This document shows, in pieces, positions 20,685 to 32,122 of a stretch of DNA of 64,000 nt (positions are counted from its first letter, which is position 1; each line of letters begins with the position of its first letter). Location: contig QNQO01000545.1 in the NCBI GenBank assembly GCA_003290165.1, forward strand, positions 1-64,000. Direction: 5' to 3'. The stretch is from Berberis thunbergii (taxonomy: Eukaryota; Streptophyta; Magnoliopsida; Ranunculales; Berberidaceae). The notes under the pieces are model-generated. The model was not told where the DNA came from. It did no database searches and saw only the letters and a list, made by a program, of their open reading frames with translations. The position numbers and the translations under genes are program-made.

Positions 20685-22766
20685 GTTTTGTTTTTTTAAT
20701 ATGTGGGCTACGCACTCTTCTTTTATTGATTTGGTGGAAACGGTTTGGAATGGGAACTTGGGTAAGATGAAAGCGGTTGATAGAGCTGACATTAAATTAA
20801 AATTGCTTCATAAAACTCTTATTCAGTGGAACAAGAAAGATTTTGGTAATTTTTTTGTAAGATGAGACAGTTAGAGGATGAGATGCTGCAATGGGAAACT
20901 ATTCAGTTCACAAGTTGGGAAGAAGTAGGCAAGGAAACTCTTAATCTGAATGCCAATTGGGATGTTAATGCCATTGGTAATTTGAATCATTGTTAGGCTG
21001 AGTATACTCTTGCTTTGAAACAAGAGGTGTATATTGGTTGCAGAAATCACGAGAAAAGGATATCAAGGAAGGAGATGCTTGCACGAAATAATTTTTTGCG
21101 TATGTGAAGTCCAAACAAAAGCTCCGGGTGATTTCTGACTAGATTCCCATCCGACAAACATGTTACTAATCATGAGGAGATGCTTGTTGAAGCAAATTCT
21201 TTTTGTAGGCTCTCGTTTTGTCCCATAATGAAATGGTGGAGGATGAAGATTTGTTGGGTTGCCTTCCTACTTTGGTTATGAAGGTACAGTGTGAGAAGTT
21301 GAATAAACTATCAAGTTTGGAAGAAGTTAAATGGGTCATTTTCAGTATTTCGAAGAATACTGCTCCGGGCCCGCATGGATTTACGACAGGTTTTTTCAGT
21401 CTTGTTGGGAAGTGGTTGGAGTGGATTTACGAGAGGCACTTGTAGAAATTTTTAAGGGAGAAACTTTGCTTGCTACTTTCACAACAAATTTGGTAGCCCT
21501 CATACCCAAGGTAGATATGCCAAGTTCATTTGCAGACTTTAAACCCATTACTAGTCTTTGTAATGTAGTTTATAAAATCATTAGTAAGCTACTTTGCAAT
21601 AGATTGGCTTCTTTGCTCCCATAGTTGGTGTCTCAGGAACAAGGGGTTTTTGTCAGAGGTAGAGTCATTACGGAGAATATTAAGCTTGCTCAAAAGATGG
21701 TTATAAACATTAAAAGGAAAGCTTTTGCTAGTAATGTTGTGTTTCAAATTGACATGGAAAAAGCTTGTGATCGGTTAGAATGCGCTTTTTTGTTTATAGT
21801 TTTGAGAAGGTTTGGTTTTAGCAATAGGGTATATGTCATTATATCCAATTGCATAACAAATTGTAGATTTTCAGTTCTGTTGCAAGGAGTTTACAAAGAT
21901 TTTTTTAAATCTTCAAAAGGTGTGAGATAGGGTCATCCGCTTTCTCTTTTACTTTTCATTATTGCTTCGGAAGTCCTAACAGAGGTCTCATGAGGGATTT
22001 TCAGAAAGGTGAGATTGGATATTATTTTACGCCAAGAGCTTGTGCATCGATTACACACCTGTTATATGTTGATGACACACTAATATTTTTTAATGGAAGG
22101 AAGTCCTCGGTGTTGAGTTGTATTTAATTCTTGGACATGTATTGCAAAATGTCAAGACGGAAAATTAATGCACAAAAGAGTTCGTTTATAATTGAGGAGA
22201 AGATTGTTGCAAAAAAAAAAGTTGTTTCTATTTAAGCGAATACGTGTTTTCAATTCAAAGACTCACCTATGAAATATCTGTGCGCACCTATTTTCTACGG
22301 GGTGTTGGAAAATTATTTACTTTGAGGAGTTGGTTAATAAGATTCAGAAGAGGACAGCTGGGTGGAAGGCAAAGTTTTTTGTCATCAGAAGGTCGATTGG
22401 TGCTCCTTAAACACGTCCTTAGCTCGATTTCAATTTATTTGATTAGTGCTTTGGTGGTCAGAAGGTTTTTGATTAAATTAAGGGATTATGAGCATATTTT
22501 TTCTGGGGTGATTGTGAAGGGAGACTGAAGCAGAAATGGGTGTCACAGAGTAAGATTGTTTATCAAGGATGCACGGACTAGGACACAGACACGACACGGC
22601 GACTCGGCAATTTTCAAAAAAATAGGACTCGGCGACACGGTCAAACTTAATTTTTTAATATATATTTTTTGTAACTCATCAAATTCAAACATATCAATAA
22701 TACATTCAAATTCATTCATTCAAATTTACAAATGCATCATAAAGTCAAGCTCAACTGCTCAAATAG

Positions 22767-22880
22767 TCAAGTCATACTCATAAAGCATAATTTCATTAAC
22801 TTGATACTGTAAATCTCATAAAGTAGTCAAGTAGTCAAGTCATACTCATATAATTTCATTAACTTGATACTGTAAATTGA
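22767..22880. repeat. Short tandem duplication near the hAT 3' end
   Basis: The unit AAGTCATACTCATA..ATTTCATTAACTTGATACTG is present twice (about 22,767 and 22,836) with GTAGTCAAGTAGTCAAG between. It lies downstream of the transposase stop. Confidence 0.65.
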
Positions 22881-22915
22881 TAATTTTAAAAACTCACCAG
22901 TCACCAGCAAGGCGG

Positions 22916-25155
22916 CTAGATCTCTTCTTCATTAACTAGCTCATCCACTGTCACATTTTCTGCATCCAACAGTCCAGCCTCTAGCTCAGGTTCATCAAGC
23001 GAAAGACTGGCAATCTCAAGCACTCCAGTAGCATCCAAATCCAACGAGTCAATAGTATCTCCTGTGACATCCCACATCCTTGTCTCACCTTCTTGGTACT
23101 CTTGTTTTCTTCTTGACAAAAGACGAAGGTTGGAATGCACATACACTAAATCTTCAGCTCGTTTTGGAGTCAATTTGTTCCTTTTTAATGAGTGGATGTT
23201 GTTATATGTGCTCCAATTCCTCTCACAACATGAGGAAGAACAAGGTTGGCCAAGTAACTTAAAAGCAATATTCAAGAGATTAGGTGCACTGGTACCATGA
23301 GCAACCCACCACACATCAGGATCTAGGTATGCTCTATTCTGTATAGCATCACTTTCTGCAAACTGCCCAGCAGCAGTTGAAAACTTTACATACTCTGTAA
23401 CAACCACTCTTCTGTCTTCAATTAGAGGAAAGTATCTCTTGAAACATATATTTCTCTCATTTGTAATCTCAGGATCTTTGTGTGGCACAATACGATTAGG
23501 ATCCTCTTGCAACCATTCGGTGCTATAATACCTATATTATATATTAATATTAGCAATGTCCCAAATAAAAAATAAGTAGAATAAAAAATTAAAAACAATG
23601 GAATTATTTACCTTGGATTCAAGGAATGTGCTAAGCAATGCAGTGGTGTGTTGTTTTTCTCCCATCGATCTACCAATATCTGATGCACCACTGGAAAAAA
23701 CTCTGACTCCTCCTCACTAGTATTTTCCTTTCCTTCATGACGATAAATAACTTGTTTCACTTTCTCAATCATAACATCCCACATCTCATACACCAAGTGA
23801 AGACAACACTTATCTGTATCGGCCCTCCGCAACATTGAATAAATAGGCTCTGTGAAACGAAGCACATAATCCACTTTGTCCCACGACAAGTCATCCAATA
23901 GTATTCCTTTCACAATCCGTGCTTTGTCAACATCATCTTCCTTATAGGAATCCCACTTATCTCCAATCACCATACTTTGGATGCTACTTTTAATGTCTTT
24001 CAACCTCTTCAGCATAATTATGCTTGAAGCAAAGCGTGTCTCAGCTATGGAAAGAAACTTCAATCTCGAATGCTCATTAAACATGTGCAACCTCATGGAA
24101 TGGTTCATGACAAAGTTCTTGATCATCACCCCATCCCCAACAACATCAATAATCCAACTACACAAACTGTAGGCCTTTTCATTTGCAGGCGTGTTCTTTG
24201 GAGCGCATATATTCTTCAAGGCAAGGTTGAGAGTGTGAACTACACAAGGTGTCCAAAAAACCTCAGGATACTCGCTCTCAACAAGTAAACCTGCAGCCCT
24301 ACAAACTGGAGCATTGTCGGTTATAACTTGAACGACATTCCTTGGCCCAACCTCACGTACAACTTCCTTGATCAAATTAGCAATGAAGAACTTGTCTTTG
24401 TATTCCCCTTCACAGTTCACAGCCTTTAAGAACATTGGACCACCCTCATTAATCACTATGAAATTAATGAGAGGCCTCCTTTGAGAATCAGTCCACCCAT
24501 CACAAACAATTGTTGCCCCTTTAGTAACCCATGTGGACTTTGTTCCCTCCAACAACCTCTCAATGTTGCTCCTTTCATTTTGAAGCAATGTCGTCCTCAA
24601 TGCATTATACCCAGGAATCTTGTAACCACTAATAGACTTTGCTTTATTCGTTGCAAAGGTAAAAACCTCCTGAAAATATGGATTCCTTGCAAGGTTGAAT
24701 GGCTTGCAATCAAAGCATCCAACTCTTGTCGCTCACTCATATTGAACGCATGTGCAATAGGATTAGTAATGGCTCTCCTCTTCCTCTCTTCATTGTATGA
24801 AAGTGGAACTGAAGGGCCAACCCCCCCACTACTTGAACTCAGGTGAGGGTGACTACTTGATCCCACTGAAGGAGGTAAAGGAACACTTCGTATCCTTGAA
24901 CTTTCTGCTTTCAATGCAGCTTTATCAATAAATTTTTACACCTCTAAGTTGTATGGGGGAGATTTTGGCACAAATAGCTATCCCATGACCACTTATCTTC
25001 AACAAGTGGTGTTTCAATCTAGTAAGAGAGCCTGTATATTCTTTCTGACAATAGTTACACTTCCATTTAAGGTTTTCCCCACCTTCATTTGGTTTTTCTA
25101 ATCTTGTCACATGCTTCCAAAGATCATCCCCAGTTCCTTGGCCTGCTAAAACCAA
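22916..25155 (-). pseudogene. hAT transposase (BED finger, DUF659, hATC), frameshifted
   Basis: The BED zinc finger is at 25,155-24,925 (WKHVTRLEKPNEGGENLKWK, then CNYCQKEYTGSL and RLKHHLLKISGHG). A low-complexity linker follows at 24,914. The DUF659/catalytic part at 24,650-23,608 has TIVCDGWTDSQRRPLINF and CVVHTLNLALKNI. An intron (23,607-23,513, GTAAAT..TATAG) leads to the last exon at 23,512-22,916 with CFKRYFPLIEDRR, the hATC dimerisation block WWVAHGTSAPNLLNIAFKLL and CCERNWSTYNNIHSL, and an acidic tail ending at 22,916. One frame change lies near 24,920 in an A run and another near 24,720. Transposases of this type usually have 650-750 residues. Confidence 0.87.
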
Positions 25156-25470
25156 TTTTAATTTCTTATTTAGTTTTCACTTTTCACTTTCCAGCAAATA
25201 GGTGCAAGGAAGGAAAACATACACTTGCAGGAAAAAAAATTTCAAGAAAAAATATACACTTGCAGAGATTCAGAGATTCATACACTTCAAGAAAAAACAT
25301 ACACTTGCAAGAAAAAACGAATCGCAGGAAGTTTCATACACTTGCAGTTGCAGGAAAAAAAATCGAATGAATCGAATCGAATCGATTGTTGAAATCGCTG
25401 AAATTTCAAAAAAAAACATACCCACTTGCAGAGATTCAGAGAATACTAGCAGAGAAAAAAAATACAGAAA

Positions 25471-25632
25471 TCGATGAAATGGGTCGACTCACATAACAGG
25501 AACGATCGATCGATCGATCTCTACATCTCAGGAAAAAAAAAAATCGATGAATCGATGAAATGGGTCGACTCACATAACAGGAACGATCGATCGATCGATC
25601 TCTACATCTCAGGAAAAAAAAAATCGATCGAA
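25471..25632. repeat. 81-bp tandem duplication upstream of the hAT transposase
   Basis: Two units start at 25,471 and 25,552, each containing TGGGTCGACTCACATAACAG, a GATCGATCGATCGATC run and a polypurine A tract. The DNA just left of it has several ACACTTGCAGGAAAAAA-like motifs. It is the 5' leader of the hAT transposase. Confidence 0.8.
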
Positions 25633-25859
25633 TCGATCGAACGTACCTGGTTCTGGTGTCGATGAGGACGCCATGATCTCTTCTCCTCCGCTCCGTCTGT
25701 CGATCTCTTCTCCTCCGTCTCTATCAGTCTTGACGATCGATCGATGGCTGCGAAAAGGTTTCTGAGTTAGGGTTTCGGGTTTTTTTTTTCTCTGCTCTGA
25801 CTCGGTCTGTGTGGGAGGAAGAATCGTGCGAAATTAACATTTTCGTAGTTAACGAATTT

Positions 25860-26040
25860 TGACTACCTCCAGACCGTGTCTGACCGAGTTTGGACCGTGT
25901 CCGGACCGTATTTGACCGTGTCTGGACCGTGTCCAGATCAGTCAACGAATTTTGACCGTTGACCCTGTGTCCAATACGTGTCCAGCGCGTGTCGTACGCG
26001 AATCCGTGTCTGACACGTATTTGACGCGTGATTCGGGGGG
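25860..26040. repeat. Clustered GACCGTGTC motifs inside the hAT right end
   Basis: Variants of GACCGTGTC or GACCGTATT occur at least five times in the last 200 bp of the element, with related GTGTCCAG and CGTGTC motifs. Reverse-complement forms (GACACGACACGG, GACACGGTC) occur at the left end. They may be subterminal binding sites for the hAT transposase; that role is inferred. Confidence 0.5.
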
Positions 26041-27595
26041 TTTTCGGAGAGTCGGTGCATCATTGTTGTTTATCCAGTGGGGGAGGATGGTTTGGGTGTT
26101 TGAAACTTTGCCCAGGTAATTTAAGCTTTTCGTTTCAAATCAATTTGGAATTTATTAAATTCTAACTTTTTATGGTCTATCTTTATGCGAAGAAAGTATC
26201 GAAAATAAAATGTACCATTGAGTAGGCACGTGGTTAAGGCTGGGGCATCTCCTTTCATGAAAGAATTGATGGAGCTTCAGGGTGTTTTAGTGGCAAACTT
26301 CTTATGGCAGGTGGGTAGAGGAAATTCTAGCTTCTTTGATTGTAACTGGAACAAGGTAATAGTTATCTTAGACCAAACCAATAGTAGTGATTGAACAATG
26401 GAGATGGCCCTCCATTAATGAGGCCAAGGGCGGTGATTTTGAGTTGGTGCTTAAATCTTGAAATGTGGAGATAGAGTTGTACCAAGAAAGGCACAAGGGA
26501 GGTTCGTTGTTTGATGATTCGTGTGTTTTGGTGCCTAACTTCAATGGCGTTTTTTATATCGGTTTGGTGTATGAATTGCTTAGAAAGAAAGAAGAGGAGT
26601 CGCATCTGTTTAGAAAAATCTAGCAATTGTTGTGGCTGTCAAAATTTTTGGTTTTTATATGGAAAGTTCTTGTAAGGGGGATGCAAGTGGATGGGGAGTT
26701 GCTATGTTGCGCGATTCAGCTTGGCATCAAGGTGTAGATATTGTCCCAGTTCAGGTTTTGAATCTATTAATCACCTTTTCTTTGATAGCAAACATGCAAC
26801 GTTGGTTTTTCAACACTTTGAACTCATAGTTGAGGTGCATTTGCGCAAGCCAACGAAGATTTGTCTTCTATTATTGGTTTGGTTTCGAAGAGCAAGTGGG
26901 GTATCTCTAGAAAGCGTGCTTTATTCTCTTACTCCGATGTTCATTCTATGGGAAATATGGAAGCAGAGGTGTAAGGTTATTTTCGAAGGTGGCTGCTCAA
27001 ATGCCAACAACATTATCTTGGCTGTGAGGTGCTGGATAAAGTTGGCAAGTCTGGTTTTTGTACCGAAACAGAGCAGTGAAAACAAAGACTTGTTGGTGGC
27101 ACTTGGGTTGTGAATTGAGTCTTAAATACTAATGAGGGTAATTATATTATTAAAAAAAATCAAACAATTCCTAATATTCCTCAATTTATCATTTTCTTAC
27201 CGTTTTTCCCCCATTCACCCACAATTAGGGGTGGGCAAACGGGTCGAGGAACCGCGGATCCAAATTGAATCGAACCGTTTTGCTCCAAACGGTTCGGTTT
27301 TTATTATTTAATTTAAGAAACAGTTCGGATCCGTTGTAGAACAGTTCGAGTCCGATTCCAAATATGTATATTGAAACGGTTCGATTTTAACCCGTTTTAA
27401 TAACACCTTTAATAAAGTTGATGAGGGTTTGGTCCATAATAATGTGAACTCTAGTCCCACGTACTAATTAAGTGTACTTTATAAACAAAACTTTTTCCCA
27501 AGTCTTGTCTACGCAATCACTAGTCACTCACCATTATAAAAAGAAAAAGAGAGAGAAAGTGATGGCGCACTATGAGAGCATTTCACAATGAGCCC

Positions 27596-27650
27596 TTCTA
27601 GGGGGCGAGGCCTATAGCATGATGAGCGCTCTGGGCCTCACCCCCTAGAA
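27596..27650. repeat. 55-bp foldback sequence
   Basis: TTCTAGGGGGCGAGGCC at the left is complemented by GGGCCTCACCCCCTAGAA at the right, giving a short hairpin. The TTCTA tip resembles those of the larger foldback elements at 29,042, 29,465 and 50,230. Confidence 0.6.
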
Positions 27651-28746
27651 TCAGGGTTTCACAACTAAGTCGTTCTTAAGAGCTAGGGAGGCACGCCAGA
27701 GGAATGCGAGGGAGCCTCCCTGGCACGTGAATAGGGAGAAAGGGTTGTTAAAAAATAAAAAAACACGTGGCGATGCCTAACAGCCGTTTGCCCCTTCCGT
27801 TATCCCCTTCCCCAAAAAATCCACCCAAAAGCTACAATCGCCATTTCCATTCCCCCTCCCCCAAAGCTCTGGTTCTCTGGGTTCTTCTAAAAAATCTACC
27901 CAAAAAAAAAAAGCTTTGTTTCTCTTGGTTCAAATTCGTCCACCATAGTTTTCACCTTCGATTTTGTCTTCAAAACCAGATCTGGGGTTAGAATGAAAGT
28001 TACAGCAAGTCTGTCATTGGTCTTCTACGGGTGCTTAAAGACTTCACTTAGAATGCTACTGTGAGCTGCCATGTTCATGTGAGAGAAAATCCAAAACCCA
28101 ACACTTTTCTCTCTTCTTCTTCTTTAGGTGGGGGTATTCAAAACAATAATTTAAATTCGGTATTTGAATATCCCTAGATTTACATGTATCATTTTGGAAG
28201 AATTGACTAGTTGGATTAATGAAAAGTTTAGAAAGTTAAGTTGTCTAATTTCTTGCAGCAGATCTCTAATTTGGATTATCTCGGCCTCCATTTCATTGAT
28301 TACCAGATCAGCAGTTCAATGCCCTATGAAACTTTTTATATGAATACTGTTTTCTGGGTTATGTTAGTGGGTTTGGTCGACAACCAGTGATTTACTCCTC
28401 ACATTGAAGAATTTTTAGTTTTGGGTTCTAGATTCGGGGAGAACAATTACTCTTCTTCCCATTATTTGGGGTCTCCTAATCATGTTTTATGGTGGTGCTT
28501 ATGAATGAACACACCAAAAGATGTTCCAGTTGGGTGAGATCTTAGTTCAATTGAAGAAGTTTGGGGCTGCAAAGTGTTGTGGAGCTGCTCAGAGTAGTTT
28601 TTTTTTTTTTTTTAAATGATATTGTGCGAAACATGGACCACTAATTTGTTTGCATATAATTGAAATATAGAGTGCTATTAAAAGTATAGTTCTGTTCAGA
28701 TAGGCTTCCAATCACACAATTAAACTTTGTTTGCTCAATGTTTCTT

Positions 28747-28823
28747 GCCGAAGCCTATGACCCACTTGATCCAAATGGAAAGATCACTATTAAATGGGAT
28801 ATCATCAGTTGAACTCCCGATGG
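28747..28823 (+). pseudogene. COBRA family exon fragment with a stop codon
   Basis: The frame reads AEAYDPLDPNGKITIKWDII, then S, a stop, and TPDG. Plant COBRA proteins (GPI-anchored cell-wall proteins that guide cellulose deposition) begin their CBM2-like domain with YDPLDPNGN(I/V)TIKWD(I/V)xSWTPDGYVAVV. Here the tryptophan codon TGG has become TGA, and after TPDG the frame is lost. About 26 of some 450 codons are present. It sits between inverted-repeat arms, which suggests capture by a Mutator-like element. Confidence 0.83.
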
Positions 28824-29041
28824 TTTGTATGTTTGTTGTCATCAAGGATGATACTCCGGGGTCTTACTATTCACAAGGTCTTGATCATTTCTATTCGCTG
28901 CTGCTGCTGCATAAAGAAATGGGGCGGTGGAGAGTGAAGTGTAGTGTGTACCCACCACCATATCTGGTCTTGAAGACAAAATAGAAGGCGAAATTTGTGG
29001 TGGACGAATTTGAACCCATAAAAGCAAAGTTTTTTTCCAGC

Positions 29042-29209
29042 ACTTCTACAAGGCCTGGGAACCCTGCCTGGGGGCAAAAATACAATTTTCCCCCCTCTTT
29101 AAACACCTTTTTGGAGTGTGTTTTTAAAAGGGGGGGCAACATTGTATTTTCGCGCCCCCCCCCCCCCCCCAGAGGGAACCAGGTAGGTTTCCTAGGCCAT
29201 TAAGAATTT
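29042..29209. mobile_element. Foldback MITE, diverged copy
   Basis: TTCTACAAGGCCTGGGAACC at the left pairs imperfectly with the right end GGTAGGTTTCCTAGGCC. A GGGGCAAAAATACA..TGTATTTTCG core follows the same plan as the cleaner copy at 50,230-50,404. A run of 16 or more C residues lies in the right arm. It has inserted in the right arm of the Mutator-like element. Confidence 0.7.
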
Positions 29210-29258
29210 CTATTTTTTATCGAAAATTCTAGGGGTCGAGGGAGGGAGCGAGGAAAAC

Positions 29259-29364
29259 GGAGCGAGGGAACCACCCATCCTCTTCGAGATGAGCGACAGT
29301 GCGCATCTCCATGGTGATGTGCTCATCTCGAGGAGGATGGGCGGTTACACCCATCCCTCGCTCC
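29259..29364. repeat. Foldback element, second family, copy 1
   Basis: GGAGCGAGGGAACCACCCAT..GAGATGAGC is followed by its approximate reverse complement GCTCATCTCGAGGAGGATGG..CATCCCTCGCTCC. A related copy is at 41,825-41,973. Confidence 0.7.
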
Positions 29365-29470
29365 ATAGCAAAGCTCTTTTTTTATAGATTTTTTAGAAGA
29401 ACCAGAGGTTTGGGGGAAGGGGAGAGTGAAAAGGAGATTGTAGCTTTTGGATGGGTTTTTTTGGCAAAAC

Positions 29471-30457
29471 TTCTACACAGCCTGGGTAGAGCGCTTGGGA
29501 GATTGCCTCGACCCTCCTGGGCACGTGCGCCTGGGAGGGTCTTGGGCACATGCGCCTCATTTGGAGGCAAAGAAATGAGTTATTTCTTTTTCATTTCGTT
29601 TTCACTTTCATTTTTGGCTCCAAACTCGAAACTAGAGAAGGAACCCAGATTTGGTGCGCTCCAAATTTGGCTTGCTCGAAATCTGATTTTTAATTTTCAT
29701 TGTTGGCTCCAAAGAAGGAGAACCCGAAACCAGATGTCGCCCGGCTCCAAATTTTGGCTCCAAAACTCAAATGCTTAGATGCTCCTCAGATGCTCAGTTG
29801 AGAACAAGAACTCAGATGCTCCTCAGATCTTGCCTTCATTGTTGAGAACAAGAACTCAGAGGCTCCTCAGATCTCACCTTCTTTGTTGAGAACAAGAACA
29901 ACAACTCAGATGCTTTTCAAATCTCGCCTTCATTGTTGAGAACAACTCAGATCTCATCCTTCAACTCATATAAAAGCTCCTCCTCTGTTCATTTACAGGG
30001 AGAGCTATTTGAGAAAATTTTCTTCTTCATCTCTCCCTCCTTCCTCCAATCTTTATATTTCTATCTGGGATTCATGACGGTAAGAACCTAGTCAAACACT
30101 TTTTTTCTTTCTCATTTTTCATCAACCCCATTTGTAGATTTGGGTTTGTTTTGGTTAGAAATCAAATGGGTATTGGTAGAAATTTGTTGTTGTTGTTGTG
30201 ATTTGTGTTTCATTTTGATCTGAGATTCTATTTTGCTTCCATATTGATTCAATGAATATGTGGACATTTAATAATTTGGTTAGTTTTTATTTTTTATCAA
30301 ATGTTATTGGGTGTTGGTAGATTAGATTATGTGCAAAGATGTAATCCTTTTGTTAATATGTTATGTTTATTTGTGATAATAATGGGAAAGAACAACATTA
30401 GTGTTCTTTTAGATTCATGATAACCTAATTTGATATTTCCTTTTGTTTTTGTTCAAT
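29471..30457 (+). repeat. Left terminal inverted repeat of the 12-kb element
   Basis: About 990 bp matching the reverse complement of 40,519-41,479. It includes several tandem-like GAACAAGAACTCAGATGCTC segments (about 29,800-29,950) and ends with TTTTGTTTTTGTTCAAT. No gene is recognised. Confidence 0.8.
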
Positions 30458-30890
30458 TCTCAACTACCATTAATCCTTTTAGAATGGGGTTTTTGGTTGT
30501 TTAGTTGTTTGTACATAATTTCAGATGTCCGATGTAACAAGAGACCAAATTTAACAGTGTAATTATTGTTTTTGTTCTTAATTTTCGCTGAATGGTGTAT
30601 AAAATTGTGTCTTCTCCTTTGATTTCCATATACAAACATTGTCCTTTTCATAATGGTTTGATCTAGAGAACATTTTGGTTTTGCAGAAAAGCTGGTTTTG
30701 CTGCATTCATCCTCGTGAGGCAGAGTCTTGATCAGGTATGGCAGATCAAATGTTTGTTCATATCCAGTTCCCTCGTATCTTCTGAAAGACTAGAGCTACA
30801 GCTAGCTGTGAGGGCCTGCTACGATCTGTTTGGTGTGTTGTGGGAACTACATCGATGAGCAAGGTTGATTCGGAAAGCAATGCATACCTC
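30458..30890. other. Interior of the 12-kb element, left of the CACTA insertion
   Basis: No recognised gene. A short exon-like stretch (TTTTGCAG then AAAGCTGGTTTTGCTGC, ending at a GTATGG donor near 30,736) could be a fragment of an unknown gene. Confidence 0.3.
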
Positions 30891-31221
30891 CACTACAACA
30901 CAAGTGCTTATTAATAGCACAAGAGCATATCATTTTTAAGAATTGTGCTATTAAAAAACCTTTTAATTTCGTTACCCATTAACATAGCGTTTTTCAAAAA
31001 TAGTGGCGGGAGGGCGAAAATCATTCCCCGCGTTTTTGGCCTACGATTTCATCTCCTCCCTCAAACGCAACTCTCCCTCAAAAGAACTCTTCCTCACACA
31101 AACGCAACGCATCCCTCACAAATGCAGTTCTCCCACCTCGCCTCGCCTCGCCTGATTTCTCTCGCTCTTCTCTCGCCATCACCTCTCCTCTCACCGTCAC
31201 CCGATACTTTCCTCATACTCT

Positions 31222-31663
31222 GAGAAGAAGGGTCTTTCTTCTTCTCATAACCATAGATCATTCGTCTCCTCTGCCCCTTTTCTTCTTTTTCACTCTCTTC
31301 AGGCGAGCAAAGCAGAAAAGGTTTGATGGAGGCACCACAACTTCCATATTCTACAAAGGTAACCCACCAAACCATCTCAGCAATCGGAAAAGATGTCAAA
31401 GCACTGAAAAAATGGGTGAAATTCAAATCCGAAGTCGAAGGGAGAAGAAGGGTTTTTCTTCTTTCTTCTTCTCAAAACCCTAGATCATTTGTCTCCTTTG
31501 CCCCTTTTCTTCTTCTTCACTCTCTTCGGGCGGGCAAAGCAGAGAAGGTTTGATGGAGGCACCACAACTTCCATCTTCTACAAAGTTAACCCACCAAACC
31601 ATCTCAACAATCAAAAAAGTTGTCGAAGCACTAAAGAAATGGGTGAAATCCAAATTTCAATCT
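31222..31663 (+). repeat. 221-bp tandem duplication in the CACTA leader
   Basis: Two adjacent units (about 31,222-31,442 and 31,443-31,663) share GAAGAAGGG, CTTCTTCTTTTTCACTCTCTTC and an ATGGAGGCACCACAACTTCC start. Each encodes a short peptide beginning MEAPQLP. They differ at about one base in ten. It may be the element's transcribed leader; no known protein. Confidence 0.75.
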
Positions 31664-32122
31664 TCTGTAAGTTTCTTCCCAATTTTTCAATGTTAGTGTT
31701 TGATTTAAGTAGAATTGTTTGATTTAGCCAAGTTACAGTAGAGTTGCTGTTTGTATTTGGTGATTTTGTTAAATCTTTGATGTGTTTTATCTTCATATCT
31801 AGGGTTTTGGAGGGGCCGGGGAGTCACCAATGAATCTCAATTCAGCAGATTCAAATAAGTTTCTTCCCAATTCATCTCATTGGATACTTTCATTTGTTGA
31901 TCTGATTGATGATTTCTCTCCAATGTAGTAGATTTTATTAAAATTAGGGTTTTTTTTATCTTAACCCATTTGAAATCTTGGTTCAAGATCGTGTGGGTTT
32001 TTGTTATTGCATTCAAGTTACCATTTTTGGAATCAGGTAGCATGCATTTTGATGTTAAATGTGAAATTTTGGTCATTTAGGATAAGTGGAGAAACAAGAT
32101 AAAACTGCATTGAAAGATGACT

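Larger units (their letters stand above)
22564..26065 (-). mobile_element. hAT element, 3,502 bp, TSD TTGTTTAT
   Basis: The ends CAAGGATGCACGGACT and, inverted, CAATGATGCACCGACT are flanked by a perfect 8-bp duplication TTGTTTAT (22,556-22,563 and 26,066-26,073), the hallmark of hAT transposons. A transposase gene lies on the minus strand. The target is LINE ORF2, which continues on either side. The intact termini and duplication suggest a fairly recent insertion, although the transposase frame is broken. Confidence 0.92.
16840..27120 (+). mobile_element. Decayed L1-type LINE with two nested DNA transposons
   Basis: ORF1 (DUF4283/zinc-knuckle type), an ORF2 with apurinic endonuclease, reverse transcriptase and a zinc-binding region follow in order on the plus strand. 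The reading is interrupted by a 1.27-kb hAT-like insertion (19419-20684) and a 3.5-kb hAT element (22564-26065). It stops at about 27,120 near the motif DLLVALGL without reaching the RNase H domain that the sister copy at 43.8 kb has. Many stops and frameshifts show an old, inactive copy. Confidence 0.8.
18713..27120 (+). pseudogene. LINE ORF2 (endonuclease-reverse transcriptase), decayed and interrupted
   Basis: The start MIEHIMLWNAQVVGNK matches the endonuclease N-terminus of the copy at 56,892. The endonuclease region continues with WMVGGNFNTVI and RVLVNTEWLLLMPNTRVEHL..TESDHAPMLV up to 19,410. After the small hAT-like insertion come the reverse transcriptase motifs: KNTAPGPHGFTTGFF, EQGVFVRGRVITENIKLAQ, FQIDMEKACDRLE, GHPLSLLLFIIASEVL and LLYVDDTLIFF (YVDD active site near 22,065). 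After the second insertion a zinc-binding region with FILWEIWKQRCK is left. Stops and frameshifts occur throughout. RNase H is absent. Confidence 0.75.

Noticed and set aside
28940..28958. AAGTGTAGTG near 28,948 as a CACTA end
   Set aside because: It lacks the T-rich terminus and any subterminal array.
29299..29778. 159-codon open frame, plus strand
   Set aside because: It spans a foldback element and the end of a ~1-kb inverted repeat; its counterpart in the other arm has a different frame.
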